A stretch of DNA of 35,000 nt from Symbiodinium natans (GCA_905221605.1 CAJNDS010000927.1:1-35000); one strand, 5' to 3'; positions 25,811 through 34,292 are shown, counted from the first letter of the stretch. Numbers and translations: made by a program. The notes: generated by a model not told the origin, from the sequence alone.

Positions 25811-26493
25811 TCCCATGGATTCCCGAAACCCTAAACCCTGAGCCCTAAAACCGAAACCCTAAACCCCTAAAGTAACCTTAGTTTGGCTTAGTTAGCCTTA
25901 ATGATGGGGACCAAGAAGTATGCATCATTGATTTTGGAGTTGGGTGAGATTTAACACCTATACCCTGAACCCTAAACCCTACGGACTAAACCCTAAACCC
26001 TAAACCCTAAACCCTAAACACTGAACCCCAAACCCTAAACCCGAAACCCGAAACCCCTTAAGGCCCTGCCTGTGGGGTTGTGTTGCGAAGCCAGGATGCT
26101 GAGGCTTGGTTTAGGGTTTAGGGTTTAGGGTTTAGGGTTTAGGGTTTAGGGTTTAGGATGTAGGGCTTAGGGTTTAGGGTTTAGGGTTCAGGGCTTGTAG
26201 AGGTTTAGGGTTCGGGGGTCTTACAGAGGCTTCACATATGAAAAGGAAGGTCCTCTGCGCAGATTTGCTTCCCTGCCGGCTATTTGCAGGGAGGGCCTCT
26301 TCTAAAGACATGTCTTGTTGGCAGGGAGCTGCTTTTCGAGCCTTCGGTGTCTTTTCTGGGAAACCCTAAACCCTGAACCCCAAACACTAAACCCTAAACC
26401 CTAAACCCTAAACCCTAAACCCTAAACCCTAAACCCTAAACCCTAAACCCTGGGGATTTCATCATACTCAGGACTCTTGTTCCTAAACGCTGA
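25811..26493. other. 3' flank of the GT31 gene
   Basis: CCCTAAA patches (25,828-25,866; 25,965-26,055), TTTAGGG (26,107-26,195) and CCCTAAA (26,363-26,452). At 25,911 CCAAGAAGTATGCA repeats the end of the last exon (25,791) next to GCTTAGTTAGCCTTAAT, which resembles the MITE centre: a partial duplication. Islands near 26,230-26,360 contain acceptor-like TTGGCAG and ELLFEPSVSFLG in one frame, unassigned. Confidence 0.5.
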
Positions 26494-26564
26494 GGATGCT
26501 CCCCCTTATACCAACAGTCCAAAATCGACCTGAAGAGGACTATTCGTATAAGGGGGAACATCCC
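26494..26564. mobile_element. MITE-like element, family M4, compact copy
   Basis: GGATGCTCCCCCTTATACCA (26494) is repeated inverted as CGTATAAGGGGGAACATCCC (ending 26564). It encloses AACAGTCC...GGACTATT. It is 71 bp long, and family M4 is also found at 33359-33522. Confidence 0.82.
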
Positions 26565-27250
26565 AACCCTGAACCCTAAACCCGAAACCCTAAACCCTAA
26601 ACTCTAAACCCTAAACCCTAAACCCTAAACCCTAAACCCTATTTGCACCCAAAGCTGGTCAAGGTCCCTGCCTTTGGCATGGCCTCGTCACAAGCGGCAG
26701 ACGGCTTTTGGTGTTAGGAATCACCGGAAGGTGCCGCTGAGGCCGGGTGGATCCTAGGTGGGATTAGGGTTCAGGGTTTGGGGTTTAGGGTTTAGGGTTT
26801 AGGGAACCCTTCTGAACCTTCTTCTGGATCTCTTAAGCAGGGACCTTCTTGAGAGAGTCTATATCCCCAAGGGTCCCCCTAATCCTATCCCCTAGCGTAT
26901 GTCTTGGCGTGCAAAACACTAAACCCTCAAACCTAAAACCTACACAAACCTAAACCCCTGATCGATGGGTATAAACCCCTGAAACTCAATCCCTGAACTC
27001 TTCAACCCCTAAACTCCCAAACCCTACAACCTTGCTGAAAAGTGAGTCGACTGATTCCGGGTGTATAGGGGTTTGTACGTACGGTTTACAGGACTTGAGG
27101 GTCTCATTCATATGGGTTTTCGGGTTTCCGGGGTTTATACGGTGTATGGGGTTTGAAGGGGTCGTAGGGTTTTGCAGGGCTTAGACGGTCTACTTTTTTT
27201 TGTTTTGTTTATGGGGTGTATGGGGTTTGTAGGGCTTACAGGCTTTGTAG
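26565..27250. other. spacer with telomere-like tracts and weak exon-like islands
   Basis: CCCTAAA (26,570-26,640). An island then reads HPKLVKVPAFGMASSQAADG in one + frame up to TAG (no family recognised). TTTAGGG (26,766-26,803) follows, then diverged T/G-rich sequence with scattered GTTTATACGG/TATGGGGTTT-like phrases to 27,245. No supported gene. Confidence 0.45.
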
Positions 27251-27305
27251 GGTCATGCCCCCAACCGCACCATCTTTTGCGACGGGTCGAGGGGTTTAAA
27301 CCCAG
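27251..27305 (+). CDS. candidate internal exon, unidentified
   Basis: Acceptor GGCTTTGTAG ends at 27250 and the donor CCCAG|GTAAGAG is near-consensus. The frame reads GHAPNRTIFCDGSRGLNP (18 codons plus one base). NRT is a potential N-glycosylation sequon. The splice sites are among the best in the window, but the product is not recognised. Confidence 0.5.
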
Positions 27306-28020
27306 GTAAGAGCAGCACAGTCATTGTACTCATGCGGGGTTCCCCAAAATGCAGGGTACTTGTTTTTGGGTTTAGGGTTCAGGGTTAATGAGGGAGGGTT
27401 GTGCGCAATGTGGGGTACATGATGGGTAATTCCCCCCCCCTCCCTCAGTTTCGGAATCCTAAACCCTAAGCTCTAAACCTTCTATCCTCGCTTTAGGGTT
27501 TAGGCTCTAAACCCTAACCCTAAACCCCAAACCCTAAACCCTAAACCCTAAACCCTAAACTTACAGGCTTATAGGAGCCAAAGGAGGGGTGCACTTCATG
27601 GCTCAAGAACCTTATGACGAAGATGCGCCGCCTGAGTCGCAAACCCTAAACCCCAAAACCCTAAACCCTAAACCCTCAACAGTGCTGGTTATCGGCGCCT
27701 AGCCGTGTGTGTATTATGGGGTCCTCAAGGAAGGGGGGGTTGATGGGGGGTTTAGGGTTAGGGTTCAGGGAGCCTTAGGGAAGCTAAGGGAGCCTTAGGG
27801 AGTAGTGGGGAGTATTGGGGAGCCTTGGCCTAAACCCACCACCCTAAACCCTAAACCCTAAACCCACCACCCTAAACCCTAAACCCTAAACCCTAAACCC
27901 TAAACCCTAAACCCTAAACCCTAAACCCTAAACCCTAAACCCTAAACCCTAAACCCTAAACCCTAAACCCTAAACCCTAAACCCTCTTACTATGTATATT
28001 TAAACCCTAATGGGCTTCGT
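27306..28020. other. spacer with telomere-like tracts
   Basis: Unique sequence, short TTTAGGG and CCCTAAA patches, and an island at 27,570-27,640 with two open frames (MAQEPYDEDAPPESQ or EPKEGCTSWLKNLMTKMRRL), neither recognised. Then GGGAGCCTTAGGGA-like repeats (27,768-27,828) and a long CCCTAAA array (27,841-27,985). Confidence 0.5.
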
Positions 28021-28040
28021 GGGCATGAGGTTTTTTTCTG

Positions 28041-28378
28041 GGCCCTAAACCCTGACCCCCTTCGTCGGCAAATGGTTTTTTTCCACCCGGGGGGGCCCTA
28101 AACCCTGACCCCCTTCGTCGGCAAATGGCTTTTTTCCAATCGGGGGGGGGCCCTAAACCCTGACCCCCTTCGTCGGCAAATGGTTTTTTTTTTTCCACCC
28201 GGGGGGGGGGGGGGGGGGCGCTAAACCCTGACCCCCTTCATCGGCAAATGGTTTTTTTCCACCCGGGAGGGGCCCTAAACCCTGACCCCCTTCGTCGGCA
28301 AATGGTTTTTTCCACCCGGGGGGGCCCTAAACCCTGACCCGCTTCGTCGGCAAATGGTTTTTTTTCCACCCGGGGGGG
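28041..28378 (+). repeat. ~52-68-bp tandem repeat containing CCCTAAACCCTGACCCCCTT
   Basis: Six units, each CCCTAAACCCTGACCCCCTT, CGTCGGCAAATGG, a T-run of 6-9, CCACCCG (one unit has CCAATCG) and a G-run of 5-18. Length differences lie in the homopolymers. The unit incorporates a telomere-like core. Confidence 0.93.
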
Positions 28379-28874
28379 CTCAAACGGCTCTTAGGGTTTG
28401 GGGCATAGGGTTTAGGGCTGTCGGGTTTGGGGCATGGGGTTTATTCCTGGGGTTCCCTTTTTTGAAGCTCCTAAACCATAGGGTTCACGGGTTAAGGCCC
28501 TAGGATTTGGGGCATAGGGTTTAGGGGTCTATTGTGGGCCTTAGATTTCGGGTTTTGGGCCAACTGGACTTTGAGCTTTAAGCCCACCGGGAAAGTATTG
28601 AGTGAACTTTATATTTTCTCAATGTTGTGGGTTTCTTGGGTGGGTGGGGTTTTTTCCAACGCTTGACAAGCTGCTTGACTAGTGAATGCTTGGACTTGAG
28701 ATGCTGAACCCTAGACCCTAAACATCCCTAAACCCTAAACCCTAAACCCTAAACCCTAAACCCTAAACCCTAAACCCTAAGCCCTAAACCCTAAACCCTA
28801 AACCCCCCTTGAACCCCCCTTGAACCCCCCTTCCTTAAGGACCCTTTAGTAGGTGGAGACGAAGACAACAGCAG
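28379..28874. other. degenerate TTTAGGG region, then CCCTAAA tract
   Basis: Diverged G-strand heptamers (GGGGCATAGGGTTTAGG phrase three times) to 28,560, unique sequence, CCCTAAA (28,722-28,806), then three 13-mers CCCCCCTTGAACC (28,803-28,835). Confidence 0.6.
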
Positions 28875-28937
28875 GGCAGCCGCATCAACTCGGAGAACAG
28901 AATGCAGGACATGCTTCGGGAGTGCAAGCTGTCGGGG
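28875..28937 (+). CDS. candidate internal exon, unidentified
   Basis: Acceptor AGACAACAGCAG ends at 28874 and the donor is TCGGGG|GTGTAG. Twenty-one phase-0 codons with very high GC3 read GSRINSENRMQDMLRECKLS, then G. A CCCTAAA-type tract lies upstream and a TTTAGGG tract downstream. A second frame is Cys-rich (ECRTCFGSASCRGC) but has poorer codon use. No family is recognised. Confidence 0.45.
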
Positions 28938-29078
28938 GTGTAGGTTTGGGGTTCAGGGTTCAGGGTGTAGGGTTTCGGGTTTAGGGTTTAGGGTTAGGGG
29001 TTGATTTGGAAGCAAAATGTAAAGTTCTGTGGTATAGAACCCATGGGAATTCAACCAGATCCAGCCAGCTCATCTCGT

Positions 29079-29204
29079 GTAGGGTTTAGGGTTTAGGGTT
29101 TAGGGTTTAGGGTTTAGGGTTTAGGGTTTAGGGTTTAGGGTTTAGGGTTTGGGGTTTAGGGTTTAGGGTTTAGGGTTTAGGGTTTAGGGTTTAGGGTTTA
29201 GGGT
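29079..29204 (-). repeat. (TTTAGGG)18 tract
   Basis: A near-perfect array with one TTTGGGG unit. Confidence 0.95.
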
Positions 29205-29250
29205 CCAAAGACTTATCGAAAGGGTCGGGTTGCGCCCTGCGCGGCCGCAG

Positions 29251-29319
29251 GAATGGGCGCTGCGCCGGAAGCTCTGCATATGGGCGCCCCTGAAGCTGGC
29301 GCAACTTCGGGGGCGTAAG
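29251..29319 (+). CDS. candidate internal exon, unidentified
   Basis: Acceptor CGCGGCCGCAG ends at 29250 and the donor CGTAAG|GTGAGG is canonical. Exactly 23 codons, phase 0 at both ends, read EWALRRKLCIWAPLKLAQLR, then GRK: a basic, amphipathic segment with high GC3. Here the G-strand tract is upstream and the C-strand tract downstream, the opposite of most exons. No family is recognised. Confidence 0.5.
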
Positions 29320-29342
29320 GTGAGGCTCCTTATGCAGGTCTA

Positions 29343-29414
29343 GACCCTAAACCCTAAACCCTAAACCCTAAACCCTAAACCCTAAACCTTAAACCCTAAA
29401 CCCTAAACCCTGAA
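29343..29414 (+). repeat. (CCCTAAA)10 tract
   Basis: A C-strand array starting 23 nt after the preceding donor. Confidence 0.93.
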
Positions 29415-29419
29415 CCTTC

Positions 29420-29640
29420 TGAGAGGCTTTAGTAGGGTGTGGGAGTTCACCTTGGAGTGAAGAAGGAGATGGACAGGCCAGATGGCCACCGTTGCAGGAG
29501 CGGGCCACAAGTAAGCACCGCGTAAAAAAGAGCAGACGCCCATCCAACCCAAGAACATTTTTGGGGTTTTGGGGGTTTTGGGGTGGTTTTGGGGGGGTTT
29601 GGGGGGGTTTGGGAGATTTTTTGGGGGGGATTTTGGGGAT
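29420..29640. other. unique island with possible donor, then (GGGGTTTT)n-like G-rich run
   Basis: LGVKKEMDRPDGHRCRSGPQ is open up to GCCACAA|GTAAGC at 29,510, a plausible small exon. A second frame is open through the following GGGGTTTTGGGGGTTTTGGG run and gives a Trp/Gly-rich artefact. The G-rich run could form G-quadruplexes. Confidence 0.35.
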
Positions 29641-29737
29641 GTGGGTGCATATGGGGGTTGGGTACTTGGTGGGAAATTTTGGGCTGAGGTTGGCATTGGC
29701 TCAATCTTTGGTTCCATGTTGTCTTCTTTACGTCCAT

Positions 29738-29790
29738 ATCTCTCTCTCACTCACTCACTCACTCACTCTCTCTCTCTCTCTCCCTCTCTC
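29738..29790 (+). repeat. (CTCA)n/(CT)n microsatellite
   Basis: TCTCTCTCACTCACTCACTC then (CT)n, immediately left of the next MITE. Confidence 0.92.
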
Positions 29791-29796
29791 TTCTGG

Positions 29797-29897
29797 CTGG
29801 TTCTTAGTAGGGAATGAGGGAATAAGATACCCTATATAATCCCTTAAGGGGTATATATATAGGCCCCTAATTCCCTCATTCCCTGGCTAAGAGCCAG
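29797..29897. mobile_element. MITE-like element, family M3, copy 2
   Basis: CTGGTTCTTAGTAGGGAATG (29797) is repeated inverted as CATTCCCTGGCTAAGAGCCAG (ending 29897). Inner arms are AGGGAATAAGATACCC and GGCCCCTAATTCCCT. Related to 20929-21117. Confidence 0.8.
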
Positions 29898-30247
29898 GGG
29901 GTCTTGCTCTGTCGCTGCCTGTCTCCGTCTAGACTAGCCAAGCCTCCCCAGCACACGCCCATGTCAAGCCTTCCAGATGGCCCTGTCCGAATGTAGCGAC
30001 ATTTGGGGGTGCAGGGTTTAGGGTTTAGGGTTTAGGGTTTAGGTTTTAGGGTTTAGGGTTTAAGGACCCTAAACCCTGGACCCTATCCCCAGAAGGGATT
30101 TAGGGTTGTCCATTTCAGGGCTGATCTTTTTCGGCGCCAGGAGTTGGATCTTTTTTTGTTTCGCACGCGCCTGCGCCGCCCAAGCTTAGCGGAATCACCC
30201 ACATGTGGCTGGAACCATGTCGTCATTTAGGGAAGCTGCCTCCCCAG

Positions 30248-30288
30248 ATCTGCAAAGACCCTTCGTCGGGTTTGCAAGGGCTGTAAGG
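30248..30288 (+). CDS. candidate short exon, unidentified
   Basis: CTGCCTCCCCAG is a good acceptor ending at 30247. A frame reads SAKTLRRVCKGCK before a TTTAGGG tract. CKGC recalls the CRLC pair at 17309, but this is too short to assign. Confidence 0.3.
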
Positions 30289-30424
30289 GTCTAGGGTTTA
30301 GGGTTTAGGGTTTAGGGTGTAGGGTTTAGGGTTTAGGGTTTAGGGTTTAGGGCTTCTCGCTGTTCAGAGTCCAGGTTCAAACAAGACAAACAAACACCAC
30401 CCTGGATGCGTTCTTTTTAAGAAC

Positions 30425-30745
30425 ATGCCCCAACATCACCCCTTGACCTATCAACGGAGAACACAAGGAAGGACCTTACCACACCCCTTAGAAATTTCGG
30501 TTAAGGGGTATGCCCCAAGAAAGTATGCTGAACATATTCATTCGCTTCTTGCGCGCAAAGAGCAAGAGCGACTTCCACGTCAAACTGTCCAGCTGCGCAA
30601 AACCGGCATGGATGGCACGGAAAGCTTGCCATATGCTGCTGGGCAGCACGAAGTTTCCGAAGGGCCGAGAGCGGGCCCTTGTTCGCCTTCGAAGCCCCTT
30701 TAAAACAAGAAGGGCGCCCTCTCTATTTCTAGGTTCCTCCTGGGT
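30425..30745 (+). CDS. candidate ORF(s), unidentified
   Basis: A longer unique island than most. Two overlapping + frames are open for 80-90 codons. One contains KYAEHIHSLLARKEQERLPR, then QTVQLRKTGMDGTE; the other contains LNIFIRFLRAKSKSDFHVKL. I cannot decide between them and recognise neither. The right end (30,694-30,748) shares CCCCTTTAAA...GGGCGCCCT and TTTCTAGGTT with 32,790-32,838, so it is part of a dispersed repeat. Confidence 0.3.
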
Positions 30746-30848
30746 CTAAACCCTAAACCCACAACCCTATTCCCTAAACCCTGAACCCTAGACCCTAAAC
30801 CCAGCTCTCCGAGGGTCGACGTTTAGAAGAGGTTCTCGTTTGTTTCAG

Positions 30849-30892
30849 CTTGCCCTTGGTGTTCAAGCGGTTTTCGCCTTTCCTTTTTGGGG
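30849..30892 (+). CDS. candidate exon, hydrophobic
   Basis: TTCTCGTTTGTTTCAG is an excellent acceptor ending at 30848. A frame reads LALGVQAVFAFPFW and ends TGGGG|GTTTAGGG at the first heptamer of a tract. It is possibly part of a membrane segment. No family is recognised. Confidence 0.4.
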
Positions 30893-31143
30893 GTTTAGGG
30901 TTTGGGGTTTAGGGTTTAGGGTTTAGGGTTTAGGGTTAAGGGTTTAGGGAGGAATGTACCGCCGGTGTGGGATGTTGATAATGGCGGGATGCGATTAGCA
31001 GGGTCAAATTGGGAGAAGTTTGCCCCTGAAACCTTCAAACCCTAAACCCTCAAGCCTCAACAGGCCCCAAACCCTGAGCCTTAAAAGGCCCTATACGCCC
31101 TAGCCTTATGGTTTAGGGTTTAGGGTTGAAGGGATCCTTAACC

Positions 31144-31200
31144 ATGTCGAAGTTTCGAGATCCCGACGGGTGGCCAGAGCCATGCCAGACACCTCATGGC
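31144..31200 (+). CDS. candidate first exon, unidentified
   Basis: The ATG at 31144 opens MSKFRDPDGWPEPCQTPHGF, and the frame closes at a TAG in CTTCTTATAGCT (31,205). A long CCCTAAA array follows. The donor is unclear. Speculative. Confidence 0.2.
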
Positions 31201-31232
31201 TTCTTATAGCTACTTGTACCTAAAATGTATAT

Positions 31233-31431
31233 CAACCCTAAACCCTAAACCCTAAACCCTAAACCCTAAACCCTAAACCCTAAACCCTAAACCCTAAACC
31301 CTAAACCCTAAACCCTAAACCCTAACCTAAACCCTAAACCCTAAACCCTAAACCCTAAACCCTAAACCCTAAACCCTAAACCCTAAACCCTAAACCCTAA
31401 ACCCTAAACCCTAAACCCTAAACCCTAAACC
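31233..31431 (+). repeat. long (CCCTAAA) array
   Basis: About 28 heptamers with a single one-base deletion (CCTAA) in the middle, ending 12 nt before the next exon acceptor. Confidence 0.97.
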
Positions 31432-31443
31432 TCCGCATCCCAG

Positions 31444-31514
31444 AAGCCTCAGGCGCGCCTCAGCGAGCCGGTGCCACAGGGCCGCAGCTGGCCCAGAGCT
31501 GCAGCTCTAGGCCG
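31444..31514 (+). CDS. candidate internal exon framed by telomere-like tracts
   Basis: Acceptor CTCCGCATCCCAG ends at 31443, and the donor GGCCG|GTTTAGGG is the first heptamer of the next tract. The frame reads KPQARLSEPVPQGRSWPRAA, then ALG. The CCCTAAA array ends 12 nt upstream of the acceptor, so the whole exon-intron boundary apart from a 13-nt leader is built from heptamers. The product is not recognised. Confidence 0.4.
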
Positions 31515-32370
31515 GTTTAGGGTTTTAGGGTTTAGGGTTTAGGGTTTAGGGTTTAGGGTTTTAGGGTTTTAGGGTTTTAGGGTTTGGGGTTTAGGGTTTA
31601 GGGATCCTTTGTAGGAATGCTGTTCAGAGGGTCTCATGGTTGGCTGGTTTGGCCGTGTTCTCCTTTAGGGGTTTAGGGTATCGGGGTGTTGAGATTCTTG
31701 GGGTTCAGGTTTAGGTGTTGTAGTTTTTTGGGGTTGTTTTTTAGGGTTTGGGGAGGGCTGTAGTTTTTTGGGGGGTTTGGGGGTTTTAGTTTTTGTTGTT
31801 CAGGATTTAGGGGCGTTAGGGGTCTTAGGGTTCCAGGGTTCTAGGGTTTTAGTATTTAGGAGTTTAGGGTTTTAGGGGTATAGGAGTTGCGGGAGTAGGG
31901 TTCTAGGATTCTGGCTTAGGTGCTGGGTAGCTCCCTAAACCCTAAACCCTATACCCTAAACCCTAGACTCTAAACCCTATACCCTAAACCCTAAACCCTA
32001 AACCCTAAGGGCTCGGCGGGCTTCTGGAGGCTTTAGGCTGTGAGTTATCCAGGTTTGAGTCTGGTTCTTTCGGGGGCTGAGGGTTCTTGGCTTTAGGGGT
32101 TTAGGGGTTTAGGGGGTTTAGGGTTTAGGGTTAGGGTTTGGTGGTTCGGGGTTTGGTGTATCGAGGCTTGAATCCATCCCAACACCCAAGCCAGAATCAT
32201 AACCTTCAAGCCCCCAGACCCTACTAAGACCCCGCCACTCTCAAAGTGCTTTGTATGCGGGTTCACAAGGCCACTATTCAAGGCCGCTCGCTAGGTCAAG
32301 ATAGACTACGGAACCTCCTCTGCAATCTAACAATCCACCCCACGCCCAGAACCGTCAGCTCTATAAACAC
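31515..32370. other. degenerate TTTAGGG/TTTTAGGG region and spacer
   Basis: Perfect G-strand tract to 31,600, then increasingly diverged T/G-rich sequence to 31,925, CCCTAAA (31,934-32,008), a degenerate G tract (32,080-32,150), and about 220 bp of unique sequence without a supported exon. A minus frame at 32093-32281 ends in repeat-derived LNPKPPK. Confidence 0.55.
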
Positions 32371-32379
32371 CAAGGCCCC

Positions 32380-32517
32380 CAACCCCAAACCCTAAACCCT
32401 AAACCCTGAACCCCTAAGCCCCCCTAACCCCTAAACCCGAGACCCCAAACCCCAAACCGCAAACCCTAAACCCTGAACCCTGAACCCTAAACCCTTACCC
32501 CAAACCCCAAACCCTCC
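32380..32517 (+). repeat. CCCTAAA/CCCCAAA degenerate tract
   Basis: Mixed C-strand heptamers that end 11 nt before the acceptor of the next exon. Confidence 0.88.
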
Positions 32518-32528
32518 CTCCTCTCCAG

Positions 32529-32601
32529 GCGCAGTGCTGTTCTGCGGCGTCGTGTTCCTGACGGCTGCCTCGCTCGACCGGAGAGAGGGAGATGCCTCCA
32601 G
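32529..32601 (+). CDS. candidate exon with signal-anchor-like segment
   Basis: CCCTCCTCTCCAG is an excellent acceptor ending at 32528, and the donor CCTCCAG|GTCTGA is canonical. The frame reads AVLFCGVVFLTAASLDRREG, then DAS: 14 hydrophobic residues then a charged stem, again like a type II membrane protein. A C-strand tract lies upstream and a G-strand tract downstream (from 32,655). The family is unknown. Confidence 0.5.
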
Positions 32602-32654
32602 GTCTGACAGGGTTCATGGCTTCCCAGACCGTCTGATGTTTATCACCATGGTCG

Positions 32655-33020
32655 TTTAGGGTTTAGGGTTTATAGGGTTTAGGGTTTAGGGTTTAGGGTT
32701 TAGGGTTTAGGGTTTAGGGCTAGCTGCCTCCCAGGGTTTAGCTTTATACAGGGCAGGCCCTTATTCCATTTTTTAAAGTTCACTTTATAAGCCCCTTTAA
32801 ACCTGAAGGGGCGCCCTTTTCATTTCCTAGGTTAGTCTTGTGTCTAGAATCTGAGGTCAGTTTCATGGGCCCTTAATCTGGTCCCTATCCTCCTTCAAGG
32901 GTTCTGATGTCGTATGGGCACCTAATTTGCGTAACTACTCATAGATAGAAGGTCTTGCTTCGGGGCGTAGGAGTCTTGAGGATAGGAGGGGTTGAGGCTA
33001 ATTTCAAGTGCTTTAGCCTG
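32655..33020. other. TTTAGGG tract and MITE-derived spacer
   Basis: G-strand tract (32,655-32,719). The dispersed repeat shared with 30,694-30,748 lies around 32,790-32,838. An M2-like fragment (32,866-32,946) has CATGGGCCCTTAATCTGGTC and an inverted GCGTAACTACTCATAG end. No supported exon. Confidence 0.5.
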
Positions 33021-33022
33021 AG

Positions 33023-33263
33023 CCCTACACCCTACACCCTGCACTCTACACCCTAAACCCTCAACCCTAAACCCTAAACCCTAAACCCCAAGCCCTAAGC
33101 CCTAAACCCTAAACCCTAAGCCCTAAGCCCTAAGCCCTAAACCCGAAACCCTAAACCCTAAACCCTAAACCCGAAACCCTAAACCCTAAACCCGAAACCC
33201 GAAACCCTAAACCCTAAACCCTAAACCCTAAGCCCTAAGCCCTAAGCCCTAAGCCCTAAACCC
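33023..33263 (+). repeat. CCCTAAA/CCCTAAG/CCCGAAA/CCCTACA block
   Basis: Successive small blocks of different heptamer variants (four CCCTACA or CCCTGCA, then CCCTAAA, CCCTAAG, CCCGAAA, CCCTAAG). Confidence 0.93.
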
Positions 33264-33358
33264 GGAGTTCTTTCCTGAGGGAGATTGCTGGCGGCTCGGT
33301 GGCCCTGGATGCGACCTGGCAGTTTTGGTTGGGAGGTCGGGGTGTACGGATAGGCCCC

Positions 33359-33522
33359 GGGATGTTCCCCCTGATATACTAGCAGTCCTTCATAGGGTTT
33401 AGGGCTCAGGGTTTAGGGTTTAGGGTTTAGGGTTTAGGGATACTAGGGATTATAGTTACCCCCCCCTATTATATTATATTATAATCTCTATCAAGGACTG
33501 TTTGTGTAACAGGGAACATCCC
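33359..33522. mobile_element. MITE family M4 containing a TTTAGGG tract
   Basis: Left arm GGGATGTTCCCCCTGATATA plus CTAGCAGTCCTT, and right arm AAGGACTGTTTGTGTAACAGGGAACATCCC read in two pieces (33493-33510 and 33511-33522). The same family is only 71 bp long at 26494-26564. Here the arms are separated by 46 bp of TTTAGGG/CTCAGGG (33,394-33,439) and an AT-rich piece. Confidence 0.78.
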
Positions 33523-33549
33523 AAGAGAGGCGTGCTTCCTGGTTCCTGT

Positions 33550-33809
33550 CTAAGGGTAGTTACACGGTCCCGTAGTATGGGGCCCTTACATGGGGGGACC
33601 CCACATATACCTGTACAACCCAAGGGCCCCTACTTCAGAAGCCCTAAACCCTAAACCCTAAACCCTAAACCCTAAACCCTAAACCCTAAACCCTAAACCC
33701 TAAACCCTAAACCCTAAACCCTAAACCCTAAACCCTAAACCCTAAACCCTAAACCCTAAACCCTTGAAAGGCGGTAAGGGACCATAGGGCCATATAACTA
33801 TACCCTTAG
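33550..33809. mobile_element. MITE family M2 containing a (CCCTAAA)17 tract
   Basis: Left end CTAAGGGTAGTTACACGGTC and right end CCATATAACTATACCCTTAG are inverted copies. About 123 bp of perfect CCCTAAA (33,642-33,764) lie inside, with unique element sequence on both sides. Other copies or fragments: 20021, 22588-22783 and 32866. Confidence 0.8.
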
Positions 33810-34290
33810 ATCCTGGCTAAGCCCGAAATCCCAAACCCTAAACTCAAAGATGGGTTCCTGAAACGTTTTTAGGGTTTAGGGTTTAGGGTTTAGGATTTCT
33901 GGAGTTCGGGAAAGTAGTGTGTAAGTAGATCAGGAGTTTGTTGCCCTCGGTGTTTCTGGCGCTTAGTAAGAAGGATAGTCGCCGGGTACCTTCTCCCTTT
34001 CAGCCTGGGCTGCTGCCTCCGCAATGACATTTCTGGTTAGCATGTTGCCTGTAGGACATCCGAACACGTTTGGACTGGGTAAACGCTTTTTTCAGGATTT
34101 CAGTTTTGCTTCCTAAGCCCCAAACCCCAAGTTCAATGCCTCATATTCAAAGAGCTCCGGAGCCGTGCATCCGAAGCGGCAAACCCTAAACCCTAACCCC
34201 AAGTGTTCAGGTACCGGCCCCTTTGCGTCACTCAGCTTCCACAGCCGCGAATCCAACAGTCCTTGAAGTCTCATGCCTTGACCGTGCTTG
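33810..34290. other. spacer with one strong acceptor
   Basis: Short TTTAGGG tract (33,868-33,890), then unique sequence. CCTTCTCCCTTTCAG (ending 34003) followed by 31 nt and TTTCTG|GTTAGC (34,034) could be a micro-exon; no family is recognised. Unique sequence then runs to 34,290 with a short CCCTAAA patch at 34,183. Confidence 0.4.
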
Positions 34291-34292
34291 AA

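Noticed and set aside
29403-29839. Pro-rich (-) and Trp/Gly-rich (+) ORFs
   Set aside because: They translate the GGGGTTTT-like run and CT microsatellite.
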